The notes beneath the pieces were generated by a model. It was given only the letters and a program-made list of their open reading frames with translations, did no database searches and was not told where the DNA came from. A program made the translations under genes and the position numbers. 60,204 nt of DNA from Candidatus Bathyarchaeota archaeon (GTDB lineage: Archaea; Thermoproteota; Bathyarchaeia; Bathyarchaeales; SOJC01). The stretch spans positions 1 to 60,204 of the forward strand of contig JAOZHR010000032.1 in assembly GCA_026014805.1 (NCBI GenBank), read 5' to 3'. Within the stretch, counting starts at the first letter, position 1. Each line of letters opens with the position of its first letter. Positions 1 through 8,029 of the stretch are shown piece by piece.

Positions 1-326
1 TATTACCCTCTGCTTCAGCCATTTCCATTTAGCATTTTTCCGTCGAGTTCAGAAAAGAAACCGTCGTATTCTTAACAGACCAAATCTTCGTTTAGGATTG
101 CCTGCAGCAACTGCTTCTTTAGCACAACAAAATAGGGGGGGGGGGGGGTAGGAAGCGCACGCGCGCCAATATCTTTGAAGAATAAGAGACAGTCTTATCA
201 TAGTGCTGTGTTACCTTTCATCATGTCAATTAAGACTGCCTAGCGACTAGACTCCACTGGTCGACATAAAGAACATAAGTGAGGGGTGATGTAATTACTT
301 AATTCATCTCTTAGGTGGATAAGATT
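1..326. other. Left-edge non-coding stretch with a 14-G run
   Basis: No convincing gene. It contains an uninterrupted run of 14 G at 135-148 and, seven bases later, an alternating CG-rich tract at 155-166. Reading the minus strand of 1-120 gives a protein-like but stop-interrupted stretch, possibly a decayed gene. The promoter of the M42 gene should lie in 250-310, but I cannot place it firmly. Confidence 0.4.
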
Positions 327-1418
327 ATGATCGACAAAAAAGCTAGAGATCTTCTCGGGACAATCCTCGAATCCTTTGGCCCAGCGGGTTTTGAACGAGA
401 AACAGCTACAATCATAAAGAGAAACGTCAAAAAGTACGCTGATAAAGTAACCACAGACAAGTTAGGTTCTGTAATCTTCAGTCATGAAGGCACAGACAAA
501 CGGCCTAGAGTCCTGCTTACGGGACACATTGACGAAGTCGGGTTTGTAATCTCTGGAATAGATGACAAAACAGGCTTCCTAACATTCAACCCCCTAGGCG
601 GATGGTGGGACCAAGTACTTCTCTCACAACGAGTCGTAATAAGAACTGAGAAAGGAGATATCCAAGGCATCATAGCCGCAAAACCGCCACATCTCCTATC
701 CGCAGAAGAGAGAAAGAAGGTAGTTGAGAAGAAGTCTATGCACATAGACATAGGAGCTACAAGCAAGAAAGAAGCAGAGAATATGGGAGTCAAAATAGGT
801 GATCCCGTAGTGCCCTGGTCCCCCTTCTCAACCATCAAAAACGGCAAGTTAGGTATGGGAAAGGCCTTCGATGACAGGATAGGAGCCTTCGTTATCATGG
901 AAGTCCTGCGCGAAATCGCTGAAAAGAACATCAAGCACCCAAACACCTTCTACGGTGCAGCAACGGTTCAAGAGGAAGTTGGCGCAAGAGGCGCCGCAAC
1001 AGTTGCACATCTCGTCGATCCAGACGTGGCCATAGTTCTGGAAGTCGATATTGCAGGAGATGTGCCCGGAGTAAAACCCAGCGAGGCGCCCACAAAGATC
1101 GGGAAAGGCCCATCACTACTGACGTATGACCGCTCCATGATTCCCAATCAGCCTCTAAAACAATTCGTGATCAATACGGCCAAGAAGATGAAGATTCCCT
1201 TACAGTTGTCAATGGTTGCAGCTGGTGGAACAGACGCCAGCAGAATTCATATGAGTCGAGCTGGGTGCCCAAGCATCGTAATAGGCATCCCAACTCGGCA
1301 CATTCACTCTCACGTTGGAATCTTGAGCTTCGAGGATGTGGAAAAAACAACAAAACTGATATTAGGGCTTGTGAAACTTCTCAGCAAAAAGAAGGTTGAT
1401 AGCTTCACAGCTTTCTAG
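327..1418 (+). CDS. M42 family metallo-aminopeptidase
   Basis: Predicted cytosolic, two-metal aminopeptidase of the M42 (TET/FrvX) family, which trims peptides released by larger proteases. Visible metal and catalytic motifs in order: GHIDEVGF near residue 66, KAFDDRIG near 180, the QEEVGARGA glutamate pair near 213, LEVDIAGD near 240, and a terminal IHSHVG histidine near 327. The length of about 363 residues is normal for the family. I prefer the ATG at 327 because AGGTGG at 313-318 is a well-spaced ribosome-binding site; an in-frame GTG at 315 is the alternative. The gene stands alone, and two CG-rich tracts follow its stop. Family assignment is firm; peptide specificity is not visible. Confidence 0.93.
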   Translation: MIDKKARDLLGTILESFGPAGFERETATIIKRNVKKYADKVTTDKLGSVIFSHEGTDKRPRVLLTGHIDEVGFVISGIDDKTGFLTFNPLGGWWDQVLLSQRVVIRTEKGDIQGIIAAKPPHLLSAEERKKVVEKKSMHIDIGATSKKEAENMGVKIGDPVVPWSPFSTIKNGKLGMGKAFDDRIGAFVIMEVLREIAEKNIKHPNTFYGAATVQEEVGARGAATVAHLVDPDVAIVLEVDIAGDVPGVKPSEAPTKIGKGPSLLTYDRSMIPNQPLKQFVINTAKKMKIPLQLSMVAAGGTDASRIHMSRAGCPSIVIGIPTRHIHSHVGILSFEDVEKTTKLILGLVKLLSKKKVDSFTAF

Positions 1419-1506
1419 AGAACGCGCATGTAATATGCGCACAATTGAAAATTCAGTAGAGACAAAAAGAGTTAAAGCTCTATTGAAATAACTACTGCTC
1501 CGGTTA

Positions 1507-2091
1507 GTGATAATGGATCTTCTGTTATTGGTTCCACTTACTCCTTATGTTCTAATTCTTGGTGGTTTTACTGCAGCTTCTTGGTTGATTGGGAAACTTT
1601 CCAAGTCAGCTCCGGTTGCGGGAGCGCCTATTAGTGCTGCGATGAAGATTATGTTGCTCTTTGGATTTCTTGTGGGGGTTCTCATGTTAGCGACTGCGGC
1701 AGGTGTCTGGCTGAGTCAGGCTTGGGATTCCGGTACGCGTTACCTTTTAGTAGTTACCGGTTTGGCCTTGGTTCTGAAACCTTTGAAGGACGTTCCTTGG
1801 GCGGCTTTGATAGGATTGGTGATAGGAGGTTCGTGTGCTGGTTTGGTCTACATCTTGTATCCATTGCCTGAAACTGTTTTGGGCATCTCGTCAACTTGGG
1901 TGTACTTGGCAATCTTCCTAATCCCAACTTTGCTGGCTTACATCTTTTTCAAGTTTGCAGAAGACCTTCTGAAGCTGGTGGGCACGATCTTGGCTTCAAG
2001 ACCTGTTGTCACCATCTTAGGCATCTTATGCCTTCTTCAAGGCGTACTTCTGCTTTTGAACATGAGCATATTCACGAGTTTTCTCCCGTAG
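1507..2091 (+). CDS. Polytopic membrane protein of unknown function
   Basis: A 194-residue protein made almost entirely of hydrophobic segments, with about five or six likely membrane helices and a conserved-looking amphipathic stretch near KPLKDVPWAAL. I do not recognise a family and assign no function. GTG at 1507 or ATG at 1513 can both serve as start; no strong ribosome-binding site separates them. It ends convergently with the ABC transporter operon, with a CG-rich tract (2103-2113) in the 71-base gap. It is probably real because it is long, uninterrupted and compositionally coherent. Confidence 0.7.
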   Translation: MIMDLLLLVPLTPYVLILGGFTAASWLIGKLSKSAPVAGAPISAAMKIMLLFGFLVGVLMLATAAGVWLSQAWDSGTRYLLVVTGLALVLKPLKDVPWAALIGLVIGGSCAGLVYILYPLPETVLGISSTWVYLAIFLIPTLLAYIFFKFAEDLLKLVGTILASRPVVTILGILCLLQGVLLLLNMSIFTSFLP

Positions 2092-2162
2092 GATCGAAGA
2101 TAGCGCGCACGTGACGATTATAACCAAAAATCCGGAGCCACGGATATTCTGATTATGTGAAC

Positions 2163-3425
2163 TTATAGCCTTTTCAGAGATAGTCGGTATGCTGCTACCC
2201 CTAACGCAAATAGAATCATGCCTGAGATTGACATGTAGACGATTTCTGGCATTATCGCTTCAAAGGGAAGATTTTTTGTCATAATACCCTGCATGGCATT
2301 GACCAGTTTCGTGAACGGAAGAGCCTCCCCAAAAATTTGAGCCGACTGTGGCATTATAGAGAGAGGGAAGAAGGCCCCGATGAAAAATTGGAGTGGCACG
2401 CTGATTAAAACTGCGACTGAATTGGCAGCCTCTTCGTTTTTTGCAAGAGAGGAGATTATTAGTCCGAGCCCTATTGCAGAAAGTGCCCCTAAGAAAATTG
2501 ACAACACAATTGCTGGAATATTCCAGTAGAGGTTAACCTGAAAAAGAAGTATGCCACTAGCAAGCATGATGGACGCAGATAAATAGACGATTGCCAAGCA
2601 GGAGACGACCTTTCCCGCTAGAACAGTTACGGGAGAGACCGGTGCGATAATCATTCGCTGAAAAGTTCCTTTTGTACGCTCACTTGCAATCGACACAGAA
2701 GCATGGTTTAGCCCGCTCCAAAGGAGGACAAGGCCAAGTGTGCCTGGAACCATGTAGTCAATCCACCTTAGCTGGCGTCCGGAGACATCTGCTTCAATGG
2801 TTGAAACTGTAATCGGATCGGCGAGAACTTCAGCGTAACCTTGAAGGCTCTCTGGGATTTGATCAATCGCAATTTTTTGATATTCTCTTATGAATCCGGA
2901 GATGAAGCCAAGAATACTCTGCTGTGCGATTATAGAGCCTGTGGGGTCGCTTGGGTCAGTGTATATACCAAAGTGGGCTTTTGTTGGGATTGGCATTCCT
3001 AAGCTGTCTGTATACTGGAAGGAGAGTGTTTCTGTAAAGTTAGCTGGTATAACCACAGCAATCTTGATCTGCTCGCGGCTTATATCATATGCAGCAGTGC
3101 CATTGGCGTCTTTATCGCCGTACGCATCGTATTCGTAAACGGTGAAGTTGACGTCTTTCAGCGCTTGAACAAATGCGTCTCCAATTGTACTGTTTTGGGA
3201 GGCGGTGCCATTTACATAAATCGTTTTTGCGTCAAGGTTGACTGTTCCGACTCGAATTCGGCCTGTTTCTCCTGTGCCTTGAGTGCCGAACGTGAAGCCA
3301 ATTATCATCAGGAAAAACAGAGGAAAGATCAATGTGAAGAAGATGGCGGTTTTGTTTCGTGCAATTCCAAGAAAATCTGTTTTTGCAATTGCGAATACTT
3401 GATTTATCGTTCTCTTGAGTTTCAT
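2163..3425 (-). CDS. ABC-2 type transporter permease
   Basis: Membrane subunit of an ABC exporter of the ABC-2/YhgE-like class. It has an N-terminal membrane helix (about residues 25-48), a long extracytoplasmic domain rich in N-x-T/S sequons (about 50-220), and then a cluster of five or six C-terminal helices. The segment SERTKGTFQRMIIAPVSP just after the second helix is the typical cytoplasmic coupling region of this family. Its start overlaps the stop of the upstream ATPase gene by four bases (ATGA), so the two are translationally coupled. Substrate unknown: drug, lipid or polysaccharide are all possible. Confidence 0.9.
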   Translation of the reverse strand: MKLKRTINQVFAIAKTDFLGIARNKTAIFFTLIFPLFFLMIIGFTFGTQGTGETGRIRVGTVNLDAKTIYVNGTASQNSTIGDAFVQALKDVNFTVYEYDAYGDKDANGTAAYDISREQIKIAVVIPANFTETLSFQYTDSLGMPIPTKAHFGIYTDPSDPTGSIIAQQSILGFISGFIREYQKIAIDQIPESLQGYAEVLADPITVSTIEADVSGRQLRWIDYMVPGTLGLVLLWSGLNHASVSIASERTKGTFQRMIIAPVSPVTVLAGKVVSCLAIVYLSASIMLASGILLFQVNLYWNIPAIVLSIFLGALSAIGLGLIISSLAKNEEAANSVAVLISVPLQFFIGAFFPLSIMPQSAQIFGEALPFTKLVNAMQGIMTKNLPFEAIMPEIVYMSISGMILFALGVAAYRLSLKRL

Positions 3426-4399
3426 AATTGTTCTCCCTCTTCTCTCAAGCTTCGTCCTGTGAGTAAAATGAACACGTCTTCAAGCGTGACTCGAGAAAGT
3501 TCAATAGACAGGATTTTTATTCCCACAGAGGAGATAGCCGATACAACGTCTGGCAGGACATCCTCTGCTCTTCTTGTGATTATTTTTAATGCTTCAACTT
3601 CTTCATTTTCGTCATAAGCCCTGTAAGACCTTTTGACTCCTGAAATCTCTTTCACCGCCTTTATCAGTTTCAAGGTTATTTTATCTGGAACTACGGTTAT
3701 GGTGTTTTCCATCTTGACCTTTTTAATGAGTTGACGAGGGCTGCCTAGCGCGATGATTCTGCCCCTGTCCATAATTGCCACTTGACTGCATAGTTCTTCC
3801 GCTTCATCTATCATGTGCGTTGTTAGCATTATGGTTTTTCCCTCCTTATGCAAGGCCTGAATAATTTCCCAAAGAGCTAACTTGTTTTTAGGATCAAGTC
3901 CGGCAGTAGGTTCGTCTAAAAGGATAACTTGAGGCTCATGGAGAAGGGCAGCAGCTATGTTGACGCGGCGTTTCATGCCACCAGAGTAAGTGAAAATGTG
4001 ACGTCTTACAGCTTTTTCGTCCAGCTGAGTGAACTTCAAAAGTTCCTCAATTCTATTCTTGAGTTTGCCTCCTGTCAATCCGTAAAGTTTTCCAAAAAAG
4101 GCGAGGTTTTCACGAGCATTCATGTAATCGTACAAAACAATATCTTGCGGAACAACGCCTAGCAATTCTTTCACCTTCATAGGCTCGTCTTGAATGTTGA
4201 ATCCCCCAACTTTAATTGTGCCTGAAGTGGGGTTTATCATTCCACAAAGCATCTTTGTAAGCGTAGACTTTCCAGCGCCATTAGGTCCCAGCAAGCCAAA
4301 AAGTTCTCCTCTCACAACGTTCATAGAGACATCGTCCATGGCAATCGTGTCTTCGAAATATTTAGTAATTGAATTTACTTCAATGTCATCAAAATTCAT
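3422..4399 (-). CDS. ABC transporter ATP-binding protein (CcmA/NatA-like)
   Basis: Nucleotide-binding subunit of the ABC-2 exporter encoded just downstream. Visible motifs: Walker A GPNGAGKS (about residues 38-45), signature SGGMKRR, Walker B VILLDEPTAGLDP, and switch histidine LTTHMIDEAE. The C-terminal 90 residues after the ATPase fold are the accessory domain common in DrrA/CcmA-type exporters. It ends in ATGA overlap with the permease gene. A CG-rich tract at 4463-4478 lies upstream, between it and the broken phospholipase gene. Confidence 0.93.
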   Translation of the reverse strand: MNFDDIEVNSITKYFEDTIAMDDVSMNVVRGELFGLLGPNGAGKSTLTKMLCGMINPTSGTIKVGGFNIQDEPMKVKELLGVVPQDIVLYDYMNARENLAFFGKLYGLTGGKLKNRIEELLKFTQLDEKAVRRHIFTYSGGMKRRVNIAAALLHEPQVILLDEPTAGLDPKNKLALWEIIQALHKEGKTIMLTTHMIDEAEELCSQVAIMDRGRIIALGSPRQLIKKVKMENTITVVPDKITLKLIKAVKEISGVKRSYRAYDENEEVEALKIITRRAEDVLPDVVSAISSVGIKILSIELSRVTLEDVFILLTGRSLREEGEQL

Positions 4400-4462
4400 G
4401 GTTTCAGCATCCTTTCTGCACGTTCCTATTCATACGAGTTTTAGTTTAAATCTTTAGGGATA

Positions 4463-4478
4463 ATACATGCGCGCGCGT
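4463..4478. repeat. CG-rich alternating purine-pyrimidine tract
   Basis: Sixteen perfectly alternating purine/pyrimidine bases with a GCGCGCGCG core, in the short gap between the ABC ATPase start and the end of the phospholipase D remnant. One of the longest members of the dispersed tract family described in the findings. Confidence 0.6.
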
Positions 4479-4487
4479 TTACTATAA

Positions 4488-5322
4488 TCAAATGCTAGCA
4501 TTCCAGATTTTCCAAAATTCTTCTTCGTAGAGATTGGCAGTGTGGTTCCCATAGACAACAATCAAATTCTCATTATTACGTTCTTCTCCGTTTGCTGACC
4601 AGTTGAAACTTCCAGTCAGAACGACTTCCGTCAACAACCATGACTTTGTTGTGCATAGATTGCGAATTTGTGTTGTTTCTAACATCGACTCCATTACTCT
4701 TTAATCTCTGATATTCGCTATACCCACTTATCTGGCTCTTCTCAAAAACAACTTTCACGTCTATGCTTCGGTTGTGAGCGTCAACTAAAGCGTGTCCGAT
4801 CGAGTCAAGCGTGAAACTGTATATGAGAATGAATACTGAGGAGTTCGCTTTTTCAATCCAATTGATGACTGCTTGTTCGCACCCCCCGTTTGGAGAAAAG
4901 TAAACACCTCTAATTTCACTACCCGCTAGAGCAAGCTCATAATCATCTTCAAGTTGCTCATATGCTTGTTGAAGTTGATAGTATGATAAGTTCAAAGAGT
5001 CACGTTTGATTTGTAGAACCTCATACCACTGCTCAAGCAGTTCATAAATGTCTTGAAGTGTCTCGTGAGTTTGATTCAAAGACTCATAGCTGGTTTGCAA
5101 TAGACCATACTCTGCCAAAAGCTCACCATAATCCATTATCAGTTGGTTGTAAGTTGCATTGAAATCACTGTATTCAGTTTGCATCGTTGAAATCTCTGAT
5201 TCCAACCTAGAGGTTTCAGACTGGAGTGAGAAAATTTGAGGAAGAGAAATTGAATATCCAATCCCAGATCCAATCAACAGAGACAATATTATTGGAGCAA
5301 GCAACTTTGTATTCATAAACAC
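4488..5322 (-). pseudogene. Phospholipase D-like protein, frameshifted
   Basis: The N-terminus has a membrane anchor (about residues 8-28) and a coiled coil (about 30-110), followed by one phospholipase D domain with its HKD motif HNKVMVVDG. Immediately after that motif (+ strand about 4624-4632) the frame is lost. The natural continuation, VVLTGSFNWSANGEERNNEN through WKIWNASI, lies in another frame and ends at 4488. One extra base, or two missing ones, at the GACGGAAGTC position explains it. The original product would be a membrane-anchored, PLD-like hydrolase or nuclease of about 275 residues. CG-rich tracts sit on both sides (4463-4478 and 5370-5385). Programmed frameshifting or a sequence error remain possible. 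Confidence 0.75.
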
Positions 5323-5369
5323 ACCATTCTAAGAATAGAAGTTTCGTTCTTATGGCTTTTAGATAGGCT

Positions 5370-5385
5370 CGTGCGTGCATGTACA
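5370..5385. repeat. CG/TG alternating tract
   Basis: Sixteen alternating bases (CGTGCGTGCATGTACA) upstream of the phospholipase D remnant start, in non-coding DNA. Confidence 0.5.
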
Positions 5386-5471
5386 AATATCTGTTTCACT
5401 CCTCCCTCTCAGCTTTGCTGGTTGTCGTTGCTTAGAAGCCCCTAAATATTGATTTGAGAAAGCACTGTTCT

Positions 5472-5582
5472 ATGGTGTATCGGAAAAGTTTGAGTGATGT
5501 TTGGTGTTGCAGTTGGAACTGCGGCTTCGCACATAGGGACTTGGAGGAGGTAGTTGAACATGAAAACAAGGAACATGGCTGA
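5472..5582 (+). CDS. Mini zinc-finger protein, 36 residues
   Basis: Short reading frame starting at ATG 5472, with a zinc-finger-like pattern: a Cys pair (CSWNC), then a leucine-containing helix (DLEEVVEHENKEH) carrying two histidines. This is the C2H2 spacing seen in many archaeal mini zinc-finger proteins. It ends at TGA 5582 and overlaps the next zinc gene by 23 bases in another frame. Probably a DNA- or protein-binding regulator. Real status rests on the intact zinc motif, since the frame is very short. Confidence 0.5.
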   Translation: MVYRKSLSDVWCCSWNCGFAHRDLEEVVEHENKEHG

Positions 5583-5724
5583 ACTTTGCTTAAAGGAGTG
5601 CTCTCATTGTAAAGAACGGGTTATCATTAGTTATGCATGTCCTAAGTGCAGGGTTAGAACCTGTATGCTCTGTGCGATAGAAAACGACTGGAAATGCCCG
5701 AATTGTAATGTAGATGTTGTTTGA
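5560..5724 (+). CDS. Small cysteine-rich zinc protein, 54 residues
   Basis: Begins at ATG 5560 behind an excellent ribosome-binding site (GGAGGAGG, 5543-5550). It contains CSHC, CPKC, CMLC and CPNC pairs in regular spacing, so it can bind two zinc ions in a cross-brace or tandem-ribbon arrangement. No family name is certain. It overlaps the preceding 36-residue zinc frame and runs convergently into the zinc-ribbon gene at 5736, only eleven bases apart. Confidence 0.65.
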   Translation: MKTRNMAELCLKECSHCKERVIISYACPKCRVRTCMLCAIENDWKCPNCNVDVV

Positions 5725-5735
5725 AAACAAGACAG

Positions 5736-5906
5736 TTAATTTATTTTGCAGTTCCTCTTTTTCGATGACTCATAGACAACCACTCTTAATGCTGGTACGT
5801 TGGGATAACGCACATATATGACTGAGCAAGCCTCATTTTCGCACTGGTACTTGCTCTTTTTCGTTCTCTTCACTAAGGGCTTTCCACACTCTGGACATTT
5901 AGCCAT
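5736..5906 (-). CDS. Small zinc-ribbon protein, 56 residues
   Basis: Starts at ATG 5906 with MAKCPECGKPLVKR. The ribbon is completed by a CENEAC pair about 15 residues later, and a basic tail ends in KKRNCKIN. It resembles the stand-alone C4 ribbons common in archaea, often tied to topoisomerase-like or transcription-related ribbons. Convergent with the zinc gene at 5560-5724. Function unknown; the intact ribbon argues it is a real gene. Confidence 0.65.
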   Translation of the reverse strand: MAKCPECGKPLVKRTKKSKYQCENEACSVIYVRYPNVPALRVVVYESSKKRNCKIN

Positions 5907-6034
5907 CTCAAATCACTGTAGTCTTAGTCACAGGTCAGCAAACTTATTGCTTGTGAATTTGAAATACATAAGTAGAGTATCATCAGCGTCAGGAAGCATG
6001 CTTATTTCTCGCATAGGATAAATGTCGTATGTCT

Positions 6035-6048
6035 TGCATGCATGCATG
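6035..6048. repeat. GCATGCATGCAT tract ending a gene fragment
   Basis: Fourteen alternating bases. The DNA-methylase homology on the minus strand stops exactly where this tract begins: the sequence YYFTEP is followed by residues encoded by the tract itself. Confidence 0.6.
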
Positions 6049-6184
6049 GCTCTGTGAAATAGTAAAGAATGTTCTCGGCAATCTGCCCAGGTATCACACC
6101 TTTAAAGTCTAATCCGTAGCGTTTGTCTCTATTCGGGATATTCCAAGCGTTAAAGAGTTGAAGGCTGTCTGGAACCAGATCCAT
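6049..6184 (-). pseudogene. Internal fragment of a DNA methyltransferase (N4/N6 type)
   Basis: About 45 codons read like the segment just before the DPF-G catalytic region of N4/N6 DNA methylases: LFNAWNIPNRDKRYGLDF followed by GVIPGQIAENILYYFTEP. In an intact protein the next residues would form the SAM-binding DPFxGxG loop, but the frame enters the GCATGCATGC tract instead and ends soon after. On the upstream side the homology begins right after another tract (6186-6196). An open frame covers 6002-6202, but only this middle part looks like protein. It is a remnant, not a functional enzyme. Confidence 0.6.
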
Positions 6185-6185
6185 T

Positions 6186-6196
6186 TGCGCACGCGT
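6186..6196. repeat. TGCGCACGCGT tract beginning a gene fragment
   Basis: Alternating tract at the upstream edge of the methylase fragment. A second, shorter one (CGCGCGTGT, 6215-6223) lies between it and the cyclodeaminase stop. Confidence 0.5.
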
Positions 6197-6229
6197 TTCC
6201 ACATCTTAATTCTTCGCGCGTGTTTATGG

Positions 6230-7207
6230 CTATAGTAGGAGTCTTGTCCCAACTCCTGTCTTCTTCGCTTTCTCGTAGATAAGGACAGCTGCTGCCATGT
6301 CTTCTATAGCTAGACCTAAGTGCATTGACATGATGCGTTCTTGAGGGTTTTCGCGACCAGGTTTTTCGCCGCTAATGATCTCGTTTAATTCTGCGTATAC
6401 AGGCGGTATTTTGGAGAAGTATCCTAGTTTCTTGTAATATATCAGCTGATCGTTGTCGTCGGTGCAAAATTTGTCCATTGATTGCATGGCTTCTGGCTTC
6501 CAGTATGAATCGAAGTCTAGGGGGCACGCGAAGCCGCCGTCCGTGAGCCATGATGCTTCAATTACTGGTTGTGGCTGTTTCAGAATTGGCCCTGCCGTTA
6601 CAACTATGTCGCAGTGTTCAACCGCTTTTCTGGGCGAGTTAACGGGGGTAACTTTTATTTCAAATTTGGTGGTCATCTCTTTTGCATATGTCCGCAGGTT
6701 TTTCTCGTTGATGTCGTAAGCCTTTACCTCTTCTAGGGTCTTGCACACGACTGTTAGGGCTTCGAGGTTGCTTCTGCCTTGAACACCACATCCGAGGATA
6801 CCCAAGGCTTTCGAGTTTTCTCTAGCCAAGTGTTTAGCTGCAATGGCGGTTGCTGCGCCGGTTCGTTTAGCTGTTATCCAAGTGCAGTCCATAACGCAAG
6901 TCGGGATGCCTGTTTTAAGGTCGTTCAAGATGAGCAGCCCAGATATGTATGGCAAGTCACGTTTGGGGTTTTCTGGAAATCCGCTGACCCATTTGACTCC
7001 TGCTGACTTCATCTTGTGTATGTAAGCTGGCATGGCGTGGATGAAGGCGTTTCTCTGAGGATGTATACCATGTTTGGGTGGCACCTCAACTTTTCCCTTT
7101 GCTTTTTCTCGGAAAGCTTCTTCAACGATTCGAATGATCTCTTCGATTGAGATGTTTAGTCTCTCTATGTCAAGTCGAGATAGGTATAGAATTCCTCCCT
7201 TAGACTT
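6230..7207 (-). CDS. Ornithine cyclodeaminase/mu-crystallin family protein
   Basis: NAD(P)-dependent enzyme of the OCD/mu-crystallin superfamily. It may be an ornithine cyclodeaminase, alanine dehydrogenase or related imine reductase. Visible features: substrate-side motif KWVSGFPENPKRDLPYISG, catalytic region DCTWITAKRTGAATAIAAK, and Rossmann glycine motif LGILGCGVQGRSNLEAL (about residues 135-150). Total length of about 325 matches the family. I prefer the ATG at 7207; a TTG at 7240 would add eleven residues without family support. The gene is single, and its flanks hold the methylase fragment and a dockerin remnant. The exact substrate cannot be told from sequence. Confidence 0.88.
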   Translation of the reverse strand, partial: KSKGGILYLSRLDIERLNISIEEIIRIVEEAFREKAKGKVEVPPKHGIHPQRNAFIHAMPAYIHKMKSAGVKWVSGFPENPKRDLPYISGLLILNDLKTGIPTCVMDCTWITAKRTGAATAIAAKHLARENSKALGILGCGVQGRSNLEALTVVCKTLEEVKAYDINEKNLRTYAKEMTTKFEIKVTPVNSPRKAVEHCDIVVTAGPILKQPQPVIEASWLTDGGFACPLDFDSYWKPEAMQSMDKFCTDDNDQLIYYKKLGYFSKIPPVYAELNEIISGEKPGRENPQERIMSMHLGLAIEDMAAAVLIYEKAKKTGVGTRLLL

Positions 7208-7261
7208 CATGGATGATACCGTGTCGAAATTGGGAGGCAAAACAGAAAAACTTTGTGCGTA

Positions 7262-7414
7262 TTACCAAGTTTTCCCATAGTTTGTAGCAGCAATAACCAC
7301 ACCAAATATTCTAAGTTCCCCATTGTCATTCAAGCAAAAGTTCGACTGACTGGCAGGGTCGACCTCCTGAGAGCCATAGGATAAGGCGATAACAACCAAA
7401 TCAAAAATGTCCAT
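7262..7414 (-). pseudogene. C-terminal dockerin-like remnant of a secreted protein
   Basis: The minus strand encodes two repeats resembling the calcium-binding dockerin-like pair found at the C-termini of archaeal secreted proteins. The first is NGDMDIFDLVVIALSYGSQ and the second NDNGELRIFGVVIAATNYG. An in-frame TAG (7424-7426) sits directly in front of the first repeat. Upstream sequence continues in other frames (for example INIGTVFTLA), so the body of the protein is lost or shifted. It probably derives from a large surface protein. Confidence 0.5.
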
Positions 7415-7533
7415 ATCCCCATTCTAAACTCCAAACCATCCTTGCAAGAGTAAATACAGTTCCAATATTGATTGTCGTTTCATAACTGACTTATTTAGTC
7501 TGAATATTTACAAGGCATAGTGAGCAAAACACT

Positions 7534-7935
7534 ATGAGCCTAGAACTAAAAAAACTGCAGAAGAAGGAAACTGAACTCAGAAATGAGCTGCAGTCATTGA
7601 GCGAAAAAGAAGGAATCCTAGGTGAAAAAACCAAGATATTTGAAGAAAAACTGTTAATTCACAAATCAAGAAAAAAGCTCATAGCGGAGCATAACTCAGT
7701 TAGGCAATTTGCAGGAGCACAGGCTAAGTTAAAGAAACTTGAAGAAAGATTAAGCGAAAGAAAAGAGTATCCCCGAGACTTTAGCGAAATTCAAATCCAA
7801 CAAGCTGAGCAACAACAGATTAAAACAGCAGTGGAGGAAAAAACCTTTCCACCTAAAAGTAATTCAACGCCTAAAAATCGCCTGCGCTTAAATGGAAATC
7901 TAGTTTTTTCTTGGAGCTACAAGAAGCTATCTTGA
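7534..7935 (+). CDS. Coiled-coil protein, function unknown
   Basis: A 133-residue, charged protein starting at ATG 7534. Residues 1-95 are an almost continuous heptad coiled coil rich in Lys, Glu and Leu, followed by a Gln-rich patch (QIQQAEQQQIK) and a short basic, hydrophobic tail. No enzymatic motif. It stands alone, with a CG-rich tract (7935-7947) that begins inside its stop codon. Possibly structural or a fragment of a larger coiled-coil protein. Confidence 0.6.
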   Translation: MSLELKKLQKKETELRNELQSLSEKEGILGEKTKIFEEKLLIHKSRKKLIAEHNSVRQFAGAQAKLKKLEERLSERKEYPRDFSEIQIQQAEQQQIKTAVEEKTFPPKSNSTPKNRLRLNGNLVFSWSYKKLS

Positions 7936-7947
7936 CGTGCGCGCATG
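7935..7947. repeat. ACGTGCGCGCATG tract
   Basis: Thirteen alternating bases directly at the stop codon of the coiled-coil gene; carries the recurrent GCGCGCATG core. Confidence 0.55.
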
Positions 7948-8029
7948 ACTTGAGGATAGCCCACCTCTACGGTTTACATGCTTCTTCAAGGTTGGTACGA
8001 CTTTAGGGTGCGCACCAGAATATTTCCTT

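Noticed and set aside
2130-2145. ATCCG/CGGAT hairpin as terminator between convergent genes
   Set aside because: Only five base pairs and no T-run on either strand.
6002-6202. Whole open frame as a DNA-methylase-like gene
   Set aside because: Only the middle 45 codons look like methylase; both ends are encoded by alternating tracts and the catalytic loop is missing.
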